A stretch of 16,984 nt of DNA. Origin: Thermodesulfobacteriota bacterium. GTDB taxonomy: Bacteria; Desulfobacterota; S145-22. A model generated the notes under the pieces. It made no database searches. It was not told the DNA's origin and saw nothing but the letters and a program-made list of their open reading frames with translations. Shown here one piece after another: positions 7,459 to 14,395 of this stretch. The stretch lies in NCBI GenBank assembly GCA_024763435.1, contig JANTFN010000010.1, forward strand, positions 1-16,984, written 5' to 3'. The position numbers were made by a program, and so were the translations under genes. The first letter of the stretch is position 1. Each line of letters starts with the position of its first letter.

Positions 7459-8391
7459 ATGGATTATGATGTTGTGATTGTGGGTGGCGGTCCGGGCGGC
7501 TTAACGGCTGGATTGTACTGTGCGAGGGGCGCACTGAAGACCCTGCTTGTGGAACGCTTGCTTCCGGGTGGCCAGGCGGCCACAACCCATTGGATAGATA
7601 ATTATCCCGGATTTCCTGAAGGGGTTTCGGGGCCAGAGCTGACAATGGCCATGAAGGAACAGGCCGAACGGTTTGGACTCGAAATAATTACGGATGATAT
7701 TGTTGACCTTGAAACGGCGAAAGAAGGGATGACCGTTGTCGGAAAAGGCGGACATTACACCTGCCACGCCGTCATCATTGCCTCTGGAGCCACCGTGGCT
7801 CAGCTGGGGGTTCCCGGTGAGGATAGCCTGCGCGGAAAAGGGGTTTCCTACTGCGCGACGTGTGATGGGGCCTTTTTCAGGAATGAGGACCTTGTTGTTA
7901 TAGGCGGTGGTGATGCCGCGGTGGAAGAAGGTCTTTTTTTGACAAAATTTGCCAAAACAGTGCGTATCATTCACCGGCGGAACCGGTTGCGCGCGGCCAA
8001 GGTTATCCAGGAGAGGGCGTTTGGCAATGAAAAGATATCCTTTGTATGGGACTCCGTGGTGGAAGAGATTCTTGGAGAACAACAGGTTGAAGGCGTCCGT
8101 GTGAAAAATGTCAAAACCGGGGACCTGTCTGAAATAAAATGCGCCGGTGTTTTTGTCTATGTGGGGAATGTGCCAAACAGTCAGTTTCTGAAGGGTAAGG
8201 TTGAAATGGATGGGAAGGGGTTTATCCTGACAAATAACGGGATGGAAACCTCTCAAAAAGGGGTGTTCGCCTGCGGGGACGTGCGGAAAAAGGCGCTGCG
8301 TCAGGTGATAACAGCCTGCGGGGAAGGGGCGGCCGCGTCCTTTTCGGCGCAGCAGTTTGTTGAAGAGAAAAAAGGAACGGCCTACGCGTGA
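7459..8391 (+). CDS. trxB: Thioredoxin reductase (NADPH, FAD) TrxB
   Basis: TrxB reduces thioredoxin with NADPH through FAD and a redox disulfide. The 310-residue length fits the low-molecular-weight bacterial class. Visible features are the FAD Rossmann motif GGGPGG at 9-14, the redox centre CATC with C132 and C135, the second Rossmann motif GGGDAA at 149-154, the NADPH phosphate-binding H172-R173-R174 with R178, and the FAD-contact ACGDV near the C-terminus. The intact HRR and nearby arginine point to NADPH rather than ferredoxin or NADH as donor, by family knowledge. No thioredoxin gene lies next to it. It is the first gene after a good promoter with a palindrome in its spacer, suggesting regulated expression. 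Confidence 0.95.
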   Translation: MDYDVVIVGGGPGGLTAGLYCARGALKTLLVERLLPGGQAATTHWIDNYPGFPEGVSGPELTMAMKEQAERFGLEIITDDIVDLETAKEGMTVVGKGGHYTCHAVIIASGATVAQLGVPGEDSLRGKGVSYCATCDGAFFRNEDLVVIGGGDAAVEEGLFLTKFAKTVRIIHRRNRLRAAKVIQERAFGNEKISFVWDSVVEEILGEQQVEGVRVKNVKTGDLSEIKCAGVFVYVGNVPNSQFLKGKVEMDGKGFILTNNGMETSQKGVFACGDVRKKALRQVITACGEGAAASFSAQQFVEEKKGTAYA

Positions 8392-8427
8392 TGCCTTGGC
8401 CGGTCGATTCTGAAAAAGGAGGCAGAT

Positions 8428-8619
8428 ATGTGTTTATCAACGTTGTATGACGGAACGGTAGATAGGGGGAAGGTCTTAATGGAAGATGCCTCGCATATTA
8501 CCATCCGGGGGGGAAAAGTTATGATTATGGATATCCTTGGGGATGAAAAGGAACTCGAGGGATATGAGGTGGAGGAATTGGATTTTCTAAAACATTATGC
8601 GATATTAAAAAAGGTTTAA
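8428..8619 (+). CDS. CooT-family nickel-binding small protein
   Basis: This 63-residue protein starts MCLSTLYDG and matches the CooT family in size, the Met-Cys N-terminus, and the pattern of short beta strands ending in LKHYAILKKV. In Rhodospirillum rubrum CooT, a homodimer binds one Ni(II) through Cys2 and supports nickel insertion into carbon monoxide dehydrogenase. Cys2 is present here. No CO dehydrogenase, hydrogenase or urease gene is in the window, so the client enzyme is unknown. ATG 8428 has a strong AAAGGAGG upstream at 8414-8421. The gap to trxB is 36 bases and to the histidine-rich gene 13 bases, consistent with cotranscription. Confidence 0.82.
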   Translation: MCLSTLYDGTVDRGKVLMEDASHITIRGGKVMIMDILGDEKELEGYEVEELDFLKHYAILKKV

Positions 8620-8632
8620 CAGGAGGGATCCG

Positions 8633-8842
8633 ATGGGTGAAAACAGTGAAAAATTGAAACACTTGTTGCCACACCTGCTTGAGCACAATCTGGACCATAT
8701 CAAAGAGCACAGGAAATGGGTAAAGATGTGTGAAGACGAGGGGCTTAAAGACATTGCGGAAGAGCTGAGAAAGGTTGTGGAATATTTTGAAGCGTGCACC
8801 CCCTGCTTTGAAGCAGCAGTGGAAAAAATAGAAAAGGTGTGA
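8633..8842 (+). CDS. Small histidine-ladder protein, putative metal-binding helical hairpin
   Basis: I do not assign this 69-residue protein to a named family. It should be almost all helical, with no signal peptide or membrane segment. Histidines fall at residues 10, 14, 18, 22 and 26, spaced by exactly four, and the last three follow acidic residues (E17-H18, D21-H22, E25-H26). Such spacing puts all five on one face of a helix. Cysteines occur at 33, 55 and 58, the last two as CTPC. The composition suggests binding of a transition metal. It lies 13 bases after the CooT-like gene, with a strong AGGAGGG at 8621-8627, which makes nickel the first candidate. Metal binding and the link to CooT are inference. 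Confidence 0.75.
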   Translation: MGENSEKLKHLLPHLLEHNLDHIKEHRKWVKMCEDEGLKDIAEELRKVVEYFEACTPCFEAAVEKIEKV

Positions 8843-8858
8843 CGCGGGGAAAAAACTG

Positions 8859-9605
8859 ATGATTGTCGTAAAATCGCCTGCTGAAATTGAAACCATGAGA
8901 GAGGCAAACAGGATTGTCGGAGAACTCCTGGTTTATCTTAAGGCATTTGTTAAACCCGGAATAACAACGGGAGAACTGGACAAAAAAGCCGAGGCTTTTA
9001 TTAGAAAACGGGGTGGAATCCCAGCCTTCAAGGGGTACAGTGGGTTTCCCGCAACGATTTGCGCGTCTATCAACGAGGAAGTCGTCCACGGTATTCCGGG
9101 AAAGCGGGAGCTGAAGGAGGGGGATATTATCGGAATTGACCTCGGGGCGATTAAAGATGGATTTTACGGTGATGCGGCACGAACATTTCCCGTGGGTAAG
9201 GTTGACGACGCGTCGAAAAAACTGATGGACGTGACGGAGGCCTCACTGCGTAAAGGAATTGCGCAGGCGGTGGCCGGCAATCGTCTGTATGATATCTCTC
9301 ATGCCGTTCAGACGCATGTGGAAGCCGCCGGGTTTTCCATCGTTCGGGATTTTGTGGGGCACGGGATTGGACGGCAGCTTCATGAAGACCCGCAAATCCC
9401 GAATTATGGTTCTCCCCATCAGGGACCTTTGTTAGAGGAAGGGATGGCGCTTGCTATTGAACCCATGGTTAATCAGGGAACATGGCAGGTGAAGGTTCAG
9501 GGGGATGGGTGGACAGTGGTAACTGCTGATGGAAAACGGTCGGCGCACTTTGAAAACACGATTGTAATTACAAAAAACGGGCCTGAAATTCTGACCAGGG
9601 CTTAA
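8859..9605 (+). CDS. map: Methionine aminopeptidase type I
   Basis: Map removes the initiator methionine from nascent proteins. The 248-residue enzyme has the full pita-bread set: H77 in VVHGIPG, metal ligands D94, D105, H168, E201 and E232, and H175 in the substrate site. These sit two to three positions from the E. coli residues, so it is type I without N-terminal extension. The lack of a zinc-finger or SH3-binding extension fits a short type Ia enzyme. ATG 8859 has only a weak GGGG about 12 bases upstream, and translation may depend on the gene 16 bases before it. Map usually sits near secY or rpsA-type genes; here it lies within the trxB-cooT-ptsI operon. Confidence 0.96.
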   Translation: MIVVKSPAEIETMREANRIVGELLVYLKAFVKPGITTGELDKKAEAFIRKRGGIPAFKGYSGFPATICASINEEVVHGIPGKRELKEGDIIGIDLGAIKDGFYGDAARTFPVGKVDDASKKLMDVTEASLRKGIAQAVAGNRLYDISHAVQTHVEAAGFSIVRDFVGHGIGRQLHEDPQIPNYGSPHQGPLLEEGMALAIEPMVNQGTWQVKVQGDGWTVVTADGKRSAHFENTIVITKNGPEILTRA

Positions 9606-9622
9606 AGAGGAACCCGCGCGCC

Positions 9623-11431
9623 ATGGCACCCTATCGTTTAAAAAAAGAGCAAGGAAAACACAGTGTTTCCGAACGCATGTATCATGGTCTCCCTGTTTCA
9701 GAGGGGATTGCCTTCGGCAAAGCCGAGATCTATATCAGCGAGCTGGCGGAGATTATCCCGTACCGTTTGAAGCCGGAAGAGGTTGAGAAAGAGGTCGTTC
9801 GCTATAAGGAGGCGCTGGCAGAGGTTCGGAAACAGATGGAAGAGGGGGAAAGGCGCATCCGGAAAGACATCGGCGATGATGAGGCGGACATCATAAAAAG
9901 TCATGTCATGATTCTCGATGACCTGTTTTTCAGGGAAGAAGTGCCGGGACTTGTCCTCGAAGAAAAACTCAATGTTGAGTTTATCCTGCTTCGCGGGGTT
10001 AAAAACATCATGAAAACCTTCAATACCATGGAGGACAAATATCTCCGGGAACGCGGAAAGGATATTGAAGATATAGGAAAACGTATTATTCACCGTCTGC
10101 TGCAGCTTGATACACGAAAACTTCTTTTTAATAAACGGGGAGTTGTGTTTGCCCATGAATTGACGCCTTCGGACACCATCCATTTTAATCCGGAAAAGAT
10201 TCAGGCAATGGTAACCGAGGCGGGTGGGGAAACCTCACATGCCGCGATTCTTGCCCGCTCCATGGGGGTGCCGACGATTGTGGGGGTGGAAAATATTCTC
10301 AGACGTGTAAAGACCGGGGATGAGATTATTGTGGACGGGAATATGGGCCTGGTATTTGTAAATCCCCCGCCCGCCGTGGTTGTGGAATATAAAAAGATTC
10401 AGCAGGATTATGCCGCCTACCGAAAAGAGCTGGTTAAGATTTCTCAACTGGCGCCAGTCACGACAGATAAGGAGGCCTTTCACCTCTATTCCAACATCGT
10501 TAAGGCCCCTGACGTGGGCGTAGCGCTCAAATATGGCGCGGAGGGTGTTGGGCTTTTTCGAACGGAGCTCCCGTTTCTATTGAGCGACCGGCTGCTGACG
10601 GAAGAAGAACAGTTTCATATTTACAAGACGGTGGCCGAGACCCTGAAGGGAAAGGAAGCCACGATTCGGACGCTTGACCTTGGCGGAGACAAGTTTCTGC
10701 CTTTTCAGAAAATTAAGGGAGAAGTCAACCCCTTTCTCGGATGGCGTTCCATCCGTATCTCCCTCGAGGAAGTGGATGTCTTCAAGATGCAGCTTCGGGC
10801 GCTGTTGCGGGCCAGTGTTTTTGGAAAACTTCGCATTCTTTATCCCATGATTTCGAGTGTGGAGGAACTGCGGGCCGTGAATCGGATTTTTCAGGAAGTC
10901 CAGCACGAGCTGATGCTGCGCGGCGTCCCCTATGACGAAAATATTAAGACAGGGGTCATGATAGAGGTGCCGTCCGCGGCGGTTCTGGCGGACAAGCTGA
11001 TAAAGGAAACAGATTTCTTCAGTATTGGTTCAAACGACCTTGTCCAGTATACCCTGGCGGTGGACAGGGACAACGAAAAAGTGGCGACTTTTTACCAGCC
11101 GTTTAATCCGGCGGTTCTCTGGTTGATCAAGAGAGTTGCGGATGTGTCTAACAAGGCGGGGAAACCCTGTTCCGTCTGTGGAGAAATCGCGGGAGATCCT
11201 GTTTATGCGGTTCTGCTGCTTGGCATGGGCATCAGGGATTTGAGTATGAAATCACTTTCATTGCCAGAAGTTAAACGTGTCCTGCGTTCCGTGAGTATCC
11301 GTGAGGCCCGGGCCATTGTGGACGAGGCCCTTGAAATGGGAACGCCGGAAGAAGTCAATACCCTGCTGGGGAAAAATTTCCGGTCCGTAAAGGACCCCGG
11401 GAGCGGTTATGAATACACCCTTTTCAGATAA
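9623..11431 (+). CDS. ptsI: Phosphoenolpyruvate-protein phosphotransferase (PTS enzyme I)
   Basis: Enzyme I takes phosphate from PEP onto a histidine and hands it to HPr in the cytoplasm. In the 602-residue frame, the phosphohistidine is H206 in GGETSHAAI. The PEP-binding barrel shows RTLDLGGDK, GWRSIRISL, GVMIEVPSAA, IGSNDLVQYT and the catalytic C519 in VCGEIAGDP. MYHGLPVSEGIAFGKA from M19 (ATG 9677) aligns with the usual enzyme I N-terminus, so the first 18 residues are either a lineage extension or not translated. ATG 9623 has AGAGGAA about 12 bases upstream, while ATG 9677 has no good site, so I keep 9623. No HPr or EII gene is nearby; in this group a partial PTS often has regulatory or mannose-type roles. 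The end overlaps the next small gene. Confidence 0.95.
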   Translation: MAPYRLKKEQGKHSVSERMYHGLPVSEGIAFGKAEIYISELAEIIPYRLKPEEVEKEVVRYKEALAEVRKQMEEGERRIRKDIGDDEADIIKSHVMILDDLFFREEVPGLVLEEKLNVEFILLRGVKNIMKTFNTMEDKYLRERGKDIEDIGKRIIHRLLQLDTRKLLFNKRGVVFAHELTPSDTIHFNPEKIQAMVTEAGGETSHAAILARSMGVPTIVGVENILRRVKTGDEIIVDGNMGLVFVNPPPAVVVEYKKIQQDYAAYRKELVKISQLAPVTTDKEAFHLYSNIVKAPDVGVALKYGAEGVGLFRTELPFLLSDRLLTEEEQFHIYKTVAETLKGKEATIRTLDLGGDKFLPFQKIKGEVNPFLGWRSIRISLEEVDVFKMQLRALLRASVFGKLRILYPMISSVEELRAVNRIFQEVQHELMLRGVPYDENIKTGVMIEVPSAAVLADKLIKETDFFSIGSNDLVQYTLAVDRDNEKVATFYQPFNPAVLWLIKRVADVSNKAGKPCSVCGEIAGDPVYAVLLLGMGIRDLSMKSLSLPEVKRVLRSVSIREARAIVDEALEMGTPEEVNTLLGKNFRSVKDPGSGYEYTLFR

Positions 11432-11588
11432 AAAAACCCTTCAAAAAGACCTGGAAGAAAAAGAAAAACTACTGAAAGACCTTGAAGCGAGCCTTCCAGC
11501 CCATTCCATCCGCCCTCATCAGATACAGAGGATTGAGGAAATGGAAGAGGAAATCCGTCAGTTAAAAGAAAGGCTTGTGGGCAAATAG
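11409..11588 (+). CDS. Small coiled-coil protein of unknown function overlapping ptsI
   Basis: A 59-residue reading frame starts at ATG 11409, 23 bases inside the end of ptsI in another frame, and stops at TAG 11586-11588. A ribosome-binding GGGAG at 11399-11403 lies 5 bases before the start. The protein is highly charged, with two heptad-like helices (residues about 9-28 and 38-56) joined by a turn reading SLPAHSIRPHQ. That arrangement predicts an antiparallel helical hairpin or dimeric coiled coil. The codons look natural, and the SLPAHS-turn type is one I recall from small uncharacterised proteins of anaerobes, but I cannot name a family. Cotranslation with enzyme I is likely from the overlap. 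It is easily missed because of its size and overlap. Confidence 0.68.
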   Translation: MNTPFSDKKTLQKDLEEKEKLLKDLEASLPAHSIRPHQIQRIEEMEEEIRQLKERLVGK

Positions 11589-11629
11589 AATCATCATTAA
11601 AAAATTGCCTGCATCACGCTGAATATGGG

Positions 11630-11869
11630 CTATCCCCCTGCAATAGGCGGGAAAATACTGATAACATCTTCTGGCTGAACCTCGTAGAATTCTTTCTGGT
11701 GAATGCCATTAGCCAGTGTTATCTTCTGGACCTTTTCGGGAAGATTAAAACGGGTGTAAACGTCTTCAAGAGTGGTTCCTGGTGCCATATCAATAGTAAC
11801 ACCCTCTAATCCTGCGCCTTCCGGCAGATGCTCCATAAAGGTCGCAAAAAGCTTGACCTTGAATTTCAT
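11630..11869 (-). CDS. MoaD/ThiS-family sulfur carrier protein
   Basis: The 79-residue protein has the ubiquitin-like beta-grasp pattern of MoaD/ThiS: KVKLFATFMEHLPEG at the start, a TTLEDVYTRFNLPE helix region, an acidic PEDVISIFPPI strand, and a C-terminal Gly-Gly. The terminal glycine is adenylated and thiocarboxylated in known members, which deliver sulfur for molybdopterin, thiamine or related cofactors. The FATF opening and FPPIAGG ending favour MoaD-like over ThiS. No MoaE, MoeB, ThiG or ThiF lies nearby, so it is an orphan; in anaerobes such MoaD copies often serve tungsten or molybdenum enzymes. On the minus strand AAGGAG lies 6 bases before the start. It converges on the ptsI operon with a 41-base gap. 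Confidence 0.87.
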   Translation of the reverse strand: MKFKVKLFATFMEHLPEGAGLEGVTIDMAPGTTLEDVYTRFNLPEKVQKITLANGIHQKEFYEVQPEDVISIFPPIAGG

Positions 11870-11889
11870 TTTATCTCCTTTTTAACGGT

Positions 11890-11918
11890 AAACCTGCTAA
11901 TGTATATAGCAGGTTTTT
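11890..11918. promoter_or_regulatory. 10-bp-arm inverted repeat: terminator or operator
   Basis: AAACCTGCTA at 11890-11899 and TAGCAGGTTT at 11907-11916 are perfect reverse complements around a 7-base loop. On the + strand the right arm runs into two more T residues (TTTTT at 11914-11918), giving the shape of an intrinsic terminator for transcripts leaving ptsI and running antisense through the MoaD gene. On the minus strand the loop contains TATATA, so the same element could flank a -10 and act as an operator, or form a hairpin in the MoaD leader. Sequence alone does not decide. Confidence 0.6.
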
Positions 11919-11947
11919 ATCTCGGGCACAATCAAGATTTGACGCTA

Positions 11948-11976
11948 TTGACACGGCCTCCCTTCCACATTAAAGT
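11948..11976 (+). promoter_or_regulatory. Promoter of the ABC importer operon
   Basis: A perfect -35 TTGACA at 11948-11953, a 17-base spacer and a -10 TAAAGT at 11971-11976 (four of six matches) form a good sigma70-type promoter. Transcription would begin near 11983 and run through four genes to about 16360. It lies 30 bases from the inverted repeat, close enough for a bound protein to affect it. Confidence 0.65.
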
Positions 11977-12078
11977 AAAAATAGATCAGGGTGAAGCGCC
12001 GTAATCTGAAAAGGGGGCTTCCCGGGTAACTTCGGGGGCAGTTTTAACCTTCCAACCTTTAGCCAAAGGAGGCATTTC

Positions 12079-13434
12079 ATGGGAGAGAAAAAGAAAAAAG
12101 AACTGACACGAAGGGATTTTATCAAGAAATCCGCGGCGGGTGTTGCGGGCGTCGGCCTGGCAACCCTGTCCATGGATTCCCTGTTCCAGTGGAATCCGGC
12201 CCTCGCGGCGCAGGTATCGGCCCCGCCCCTGAAGATTGAAAAAAATGCCGTATTAAAGATTCTCCGCTGGTCGGGATTTGTCAAAAGTGATGAACAGGTA
12301 TGGAACGCCAATACCAAAAAGTGGGAAAAAGAAACAGGGGCGAAGGTTGTTACGGAATACCTTTCCTGGGAGGATGTCCGTTCTAAAGCGGCAATGGAGG
12401 CTTCGGTTGGCGCGGGGCATGACATTGTCCTGGGCTGGTATGATGACCCGCATCTCTATCCGGATAAACTGCTCGATGTGTCGGATGTGGCGACCTATCT
12501 GGGGAAAAAATACGGCGGCTGGTATCCCGTGTGTGAGATGTATGGAAAACTCTACGGAACGGATAAATGGATTGCCCTCCCCATCGGCAGTGCGGGGATC
12601 TGCATCAATTACCGTAAAAGCTGGGTCAAGGAGGCCGGCTTTGAAAAGGTCCCCGGAGATATTCCCGGATTTATCAAATGCTGCCAGGCCCTGAAAAAGA
12701 AAGGGCATCCCACTGGGTTCGCTCTGGGACACGCCGTGGGGGATGGGAATACATGGACGCACTGGTGGCTGTGGTCCCATGGCGGAAAAGCGGTGGAAAA
12801 AGACGGGAAGACCATTGCCATTAACAGCAAAGAAACCATTCATGCGCTTGACGCCGTGAAAGAACTCTACGAGACCATGATTCCCGGTGTTGCGTCCTGG
12901 CTGGATCCGCACAATAATAAGGCATTTCTGTCGGGTCAGATATCGGTGACGTCAAATGGCAACAGCATCTTTTATGCCTCGATGAAGAAATTTCCCGATA
13001 TCAACAAGGACCTGATGACGATGAATTTTCCGGTGGGGCCGGTAGGGCATCCGGCGGAACTGTCCATGATCAGCCAGGCATTTGTTTTCAAACACACCCC
13101 GGTTCCCAACGCGGCAAAACATTTCCTGAGGTTTATGTTTGAAAAGGCCCAGTATGGAAAGTGGGAGAGCGAAACCTGGGGATACATTACCCAGACGCTG
13201 AAGGATTACTACAACCTGCCCGCCTGGAAGAAGGACCCGAGGATTACCCCATATCGTGAGTGTGTTAAAAGGATGCTCTGGAACGGTTACGCAGGGCCCA
13301 TGGGGCCGGCATCAGCGGCAGCGATGAGCGAGTATGTCGTTGTGGATATGTTTGCCGATGTATGCGTGGGCGGAAAATCGCCGAAGGCCGCGGCGCTGGC
13401 GGCGGAAAGAAAACTCAAAAAGTTTTATCGTTAA
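12079..13434 (+). CDS. Tat-exported ABC transporter solute-binding protein (family 1, carbohydrate type)
   Basis: The 451-residue protein is the periplasmic receptor of the importer encoded downstream. Its N-terminus has a twin-arginine motif, LTRRDFIKK at 9-17, then a hydrophobic stretch (about 18-34) and an ALAAQ end with likely cleavage near residue 43-44. This marks Tat export, while most family 1 receptors use Sec. No lipobox cysteine is present, so the mature protein should be soluble. Family 1 features include LKILRWSGF, WEKETGAKV, GHDIVLGWYDDP and the later FPVGPVGHPAELSMISQAFVF region. The aromatic-rich sequence fits a sugar or polyol ligand, but the ligand cannot be named. ATG 12079 has AAAGGAGG six bases upstream. 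The permease follows after 69 bases. Confidence 0.92.
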   Translation: MGEKKKKELTRRDFIKKSAAGVAGVGLATLSMDSLFQWNPALAAQVSAPPLKIEKNAVLKILRWSGFVKSDEQVWNANTKKWEKETGAKVVTEYLSWEDVRSKAAMEASVGAGHDIVLGWYDDPHLYPDKLLDVSDVATYLGKKYGGWYPVCEMYGKLYGTDKWIALPIGSAGICINYRKSWVKEAGFEKVPGDIPGFIKCCQALKKKGHPTGFALGHAVGDGNTWTHWWLWSHGGKAVEKDGKTIAINSKETIHALDAVKELYETMIPGVASWLDPHNNKAFLSGQISVTSNGNSIFYASMKKFPDINKDLMTMNFPVGPVGHPAELSMISQAFVFKHTPVPNAAKHFLRFMFEKAQYGKWESETWGYITQTLKDYYNLPAWKKDPRITPYRECVKRMLWNGYAGPMGPASAAAMSEYVVVDMFADVCVGGKSPKAAALAAERKLKKFYR

Positions 13435-13503
13435 TCTGTAAAAGAAGGGGAGGGCAGGCAGGGGAATCGCAGTGATTGCCAAAAAAATTTCTGGGGAAGA
13501 ATA

Positions 13504-14394
13504 ATGAAAAGCGGCCAATCTGTAGGCTTTTTGCAGCGGAAAGGTGTCCTGGGATTTCTTTTCACAGTTCCGGCAGACGCCATTCTCCTCCTCCTGCTTG
13601 CCTATCCCTTTGTGTTGGGGATATGGCTTTCCTTCACCAATACCATCATCGGCCGGACCGGGAGCTTTGTCGGCCTTGAGAATTATATTGACCTTTTTCA
13701 CAGCGATGTTTTTTGGCTGACCGCTTTTAACACCGTTGTTTATACGGTTGGCGCCGTTTTTTTTAAATTAATCCTTGGATTGGGCCTGGCTATTCTTCTC
13801 AACCGGGATTTCAAGGGAAAAGGGTTGATGCGCGCGATAGTCCTGCTCCCCTGGATTGTCCCGACGGCCCTTTCAACCATCGCCTTCTGGTGGATATTCG
13901 ATTCAAATTTTTCCTGTATAAGCTGGCTTTTTATGAAACTGGGTATCATGCACGCCCCCATCAATTTTTTGGGGAGTACCGTTAACGCGCGGATTTCTGT
14001 TATTATTGTGAATATCTGGCGGGGAATCCCCTTCTTTACAATCGGTCTGCTGGCCGGCCTCCAGACCATCAACCACACGCTGTATGAGGCTGCGGATATT
14101 GACGGGGCTACCCCATGGATCAAGTTTAAGAGCATTACCCTGCCGCTCCTCATGCCGCTTCTTTCCGTAATCACGACGTTTTCAATTATCTGGACCTTCG
14201 CGGATTTTCAGCTTATCTGGATTATGACACGCGGAGGCCCTGACAACGCGACGCATATTTTCGGAACCTTTTCCTTCCAGCGCGCGATTGCCGGCGGCCA
14301 TCTCGGCGAAGGGGCTGCGATATCCGCCTTCATCTTCCCCGTGCTGTTTATATGTGTTCTCATAACCTCAAAATATCTCAAGCGAGAAAACTGA
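13504..14394 (+). CDS. ABC transporter permease, MalF/UgpA type
   Basis: This is one of two inner-membrane permease subunits. The 296-residue protein has about six hydrophobic segments (about 15-43, 72-98, 107-131, 162-184, 212-235 and 267-290). The EAA loop that docks on the ATPase is EAADIDGATPWIKFKSITLP starting near residue 195. FLFTVPADAILLLLLAYPF at the front and LPWIVPTALSTIAFWWIF in the middle are typical of the MalF/UgpA branch. ATG 13504 has GGGGAAGA just before it. It lacks the large periplasmic insert of enteric MalF. The stop lies one base before the second permease. Confidence 0.94.
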   Translation: MKSGQSVGFLQRKGVLGFLFTVPADAILLLLLAYPFVLGIWLSFTNTIIGRTGSFVGLENYIDLFHSDVFWLTAFNTVVYTVGAVFFKLILGLGLAILLNRDFKGKGLMRAIVLLPWIVPTALSTIAFWWIFDSNFSCISWLFMKLGIMHAPINFLGSTVNARISVIIVNIWRGIPFFTIGLLAGLQTINHTLYEAADIDGATPWIKFKSITLPLLMPLLSVITTFSIIWTFADFQLIWIMTRGGPDNATHIFGTFSFQRAIAGGHLGEGAAISAFIFPVLFICVLITSKYLKREN

Positions 14395-14395
14395 A

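Larger units (their letters stand above)
11870..12078. other. Divergent intergenic region between the MoaD-like gene and the ABC operon
   Basis: This 209-base region separates two divergently transcribed genes. It contains the MoaD ribosome binding site, the inverted repeat at 11890-11916, the + strand promoter at 11948-11976, a leader of about 96 bases, and a strong AAAGGAGG at 12065-12072 for the solute-binding protein. The leader holds G- and C-rich stretches (about 12014-12042) that could fold weakly, but I see no recognisable riboswitch. Confidence 0.6.

Noticed and set aside
7501..8256. Minus-strand open frame opposite trxB
   Set aside because: It is fully inside the thioredoxin reductase gene on the opposite strand, with low-complexity shadow composition.
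8525..8907. Minus-strand frames opposite the CooT-like and histidine-ladder genes
   Set aside because: The + strand small genes have strong AGGAGG sites, fit the operon spacing and have sensible proteins. The antisense frames are phenylalanine- and serine-rich shadows.
13435..13503. Hairpin between the solute-binding protein and the first permease
   Set aside because: The GGC/GCC and AATC/GATT arms require a five-base bulge and are followed by A residues, so neither a terminator nor a stabilising stem is well supported.
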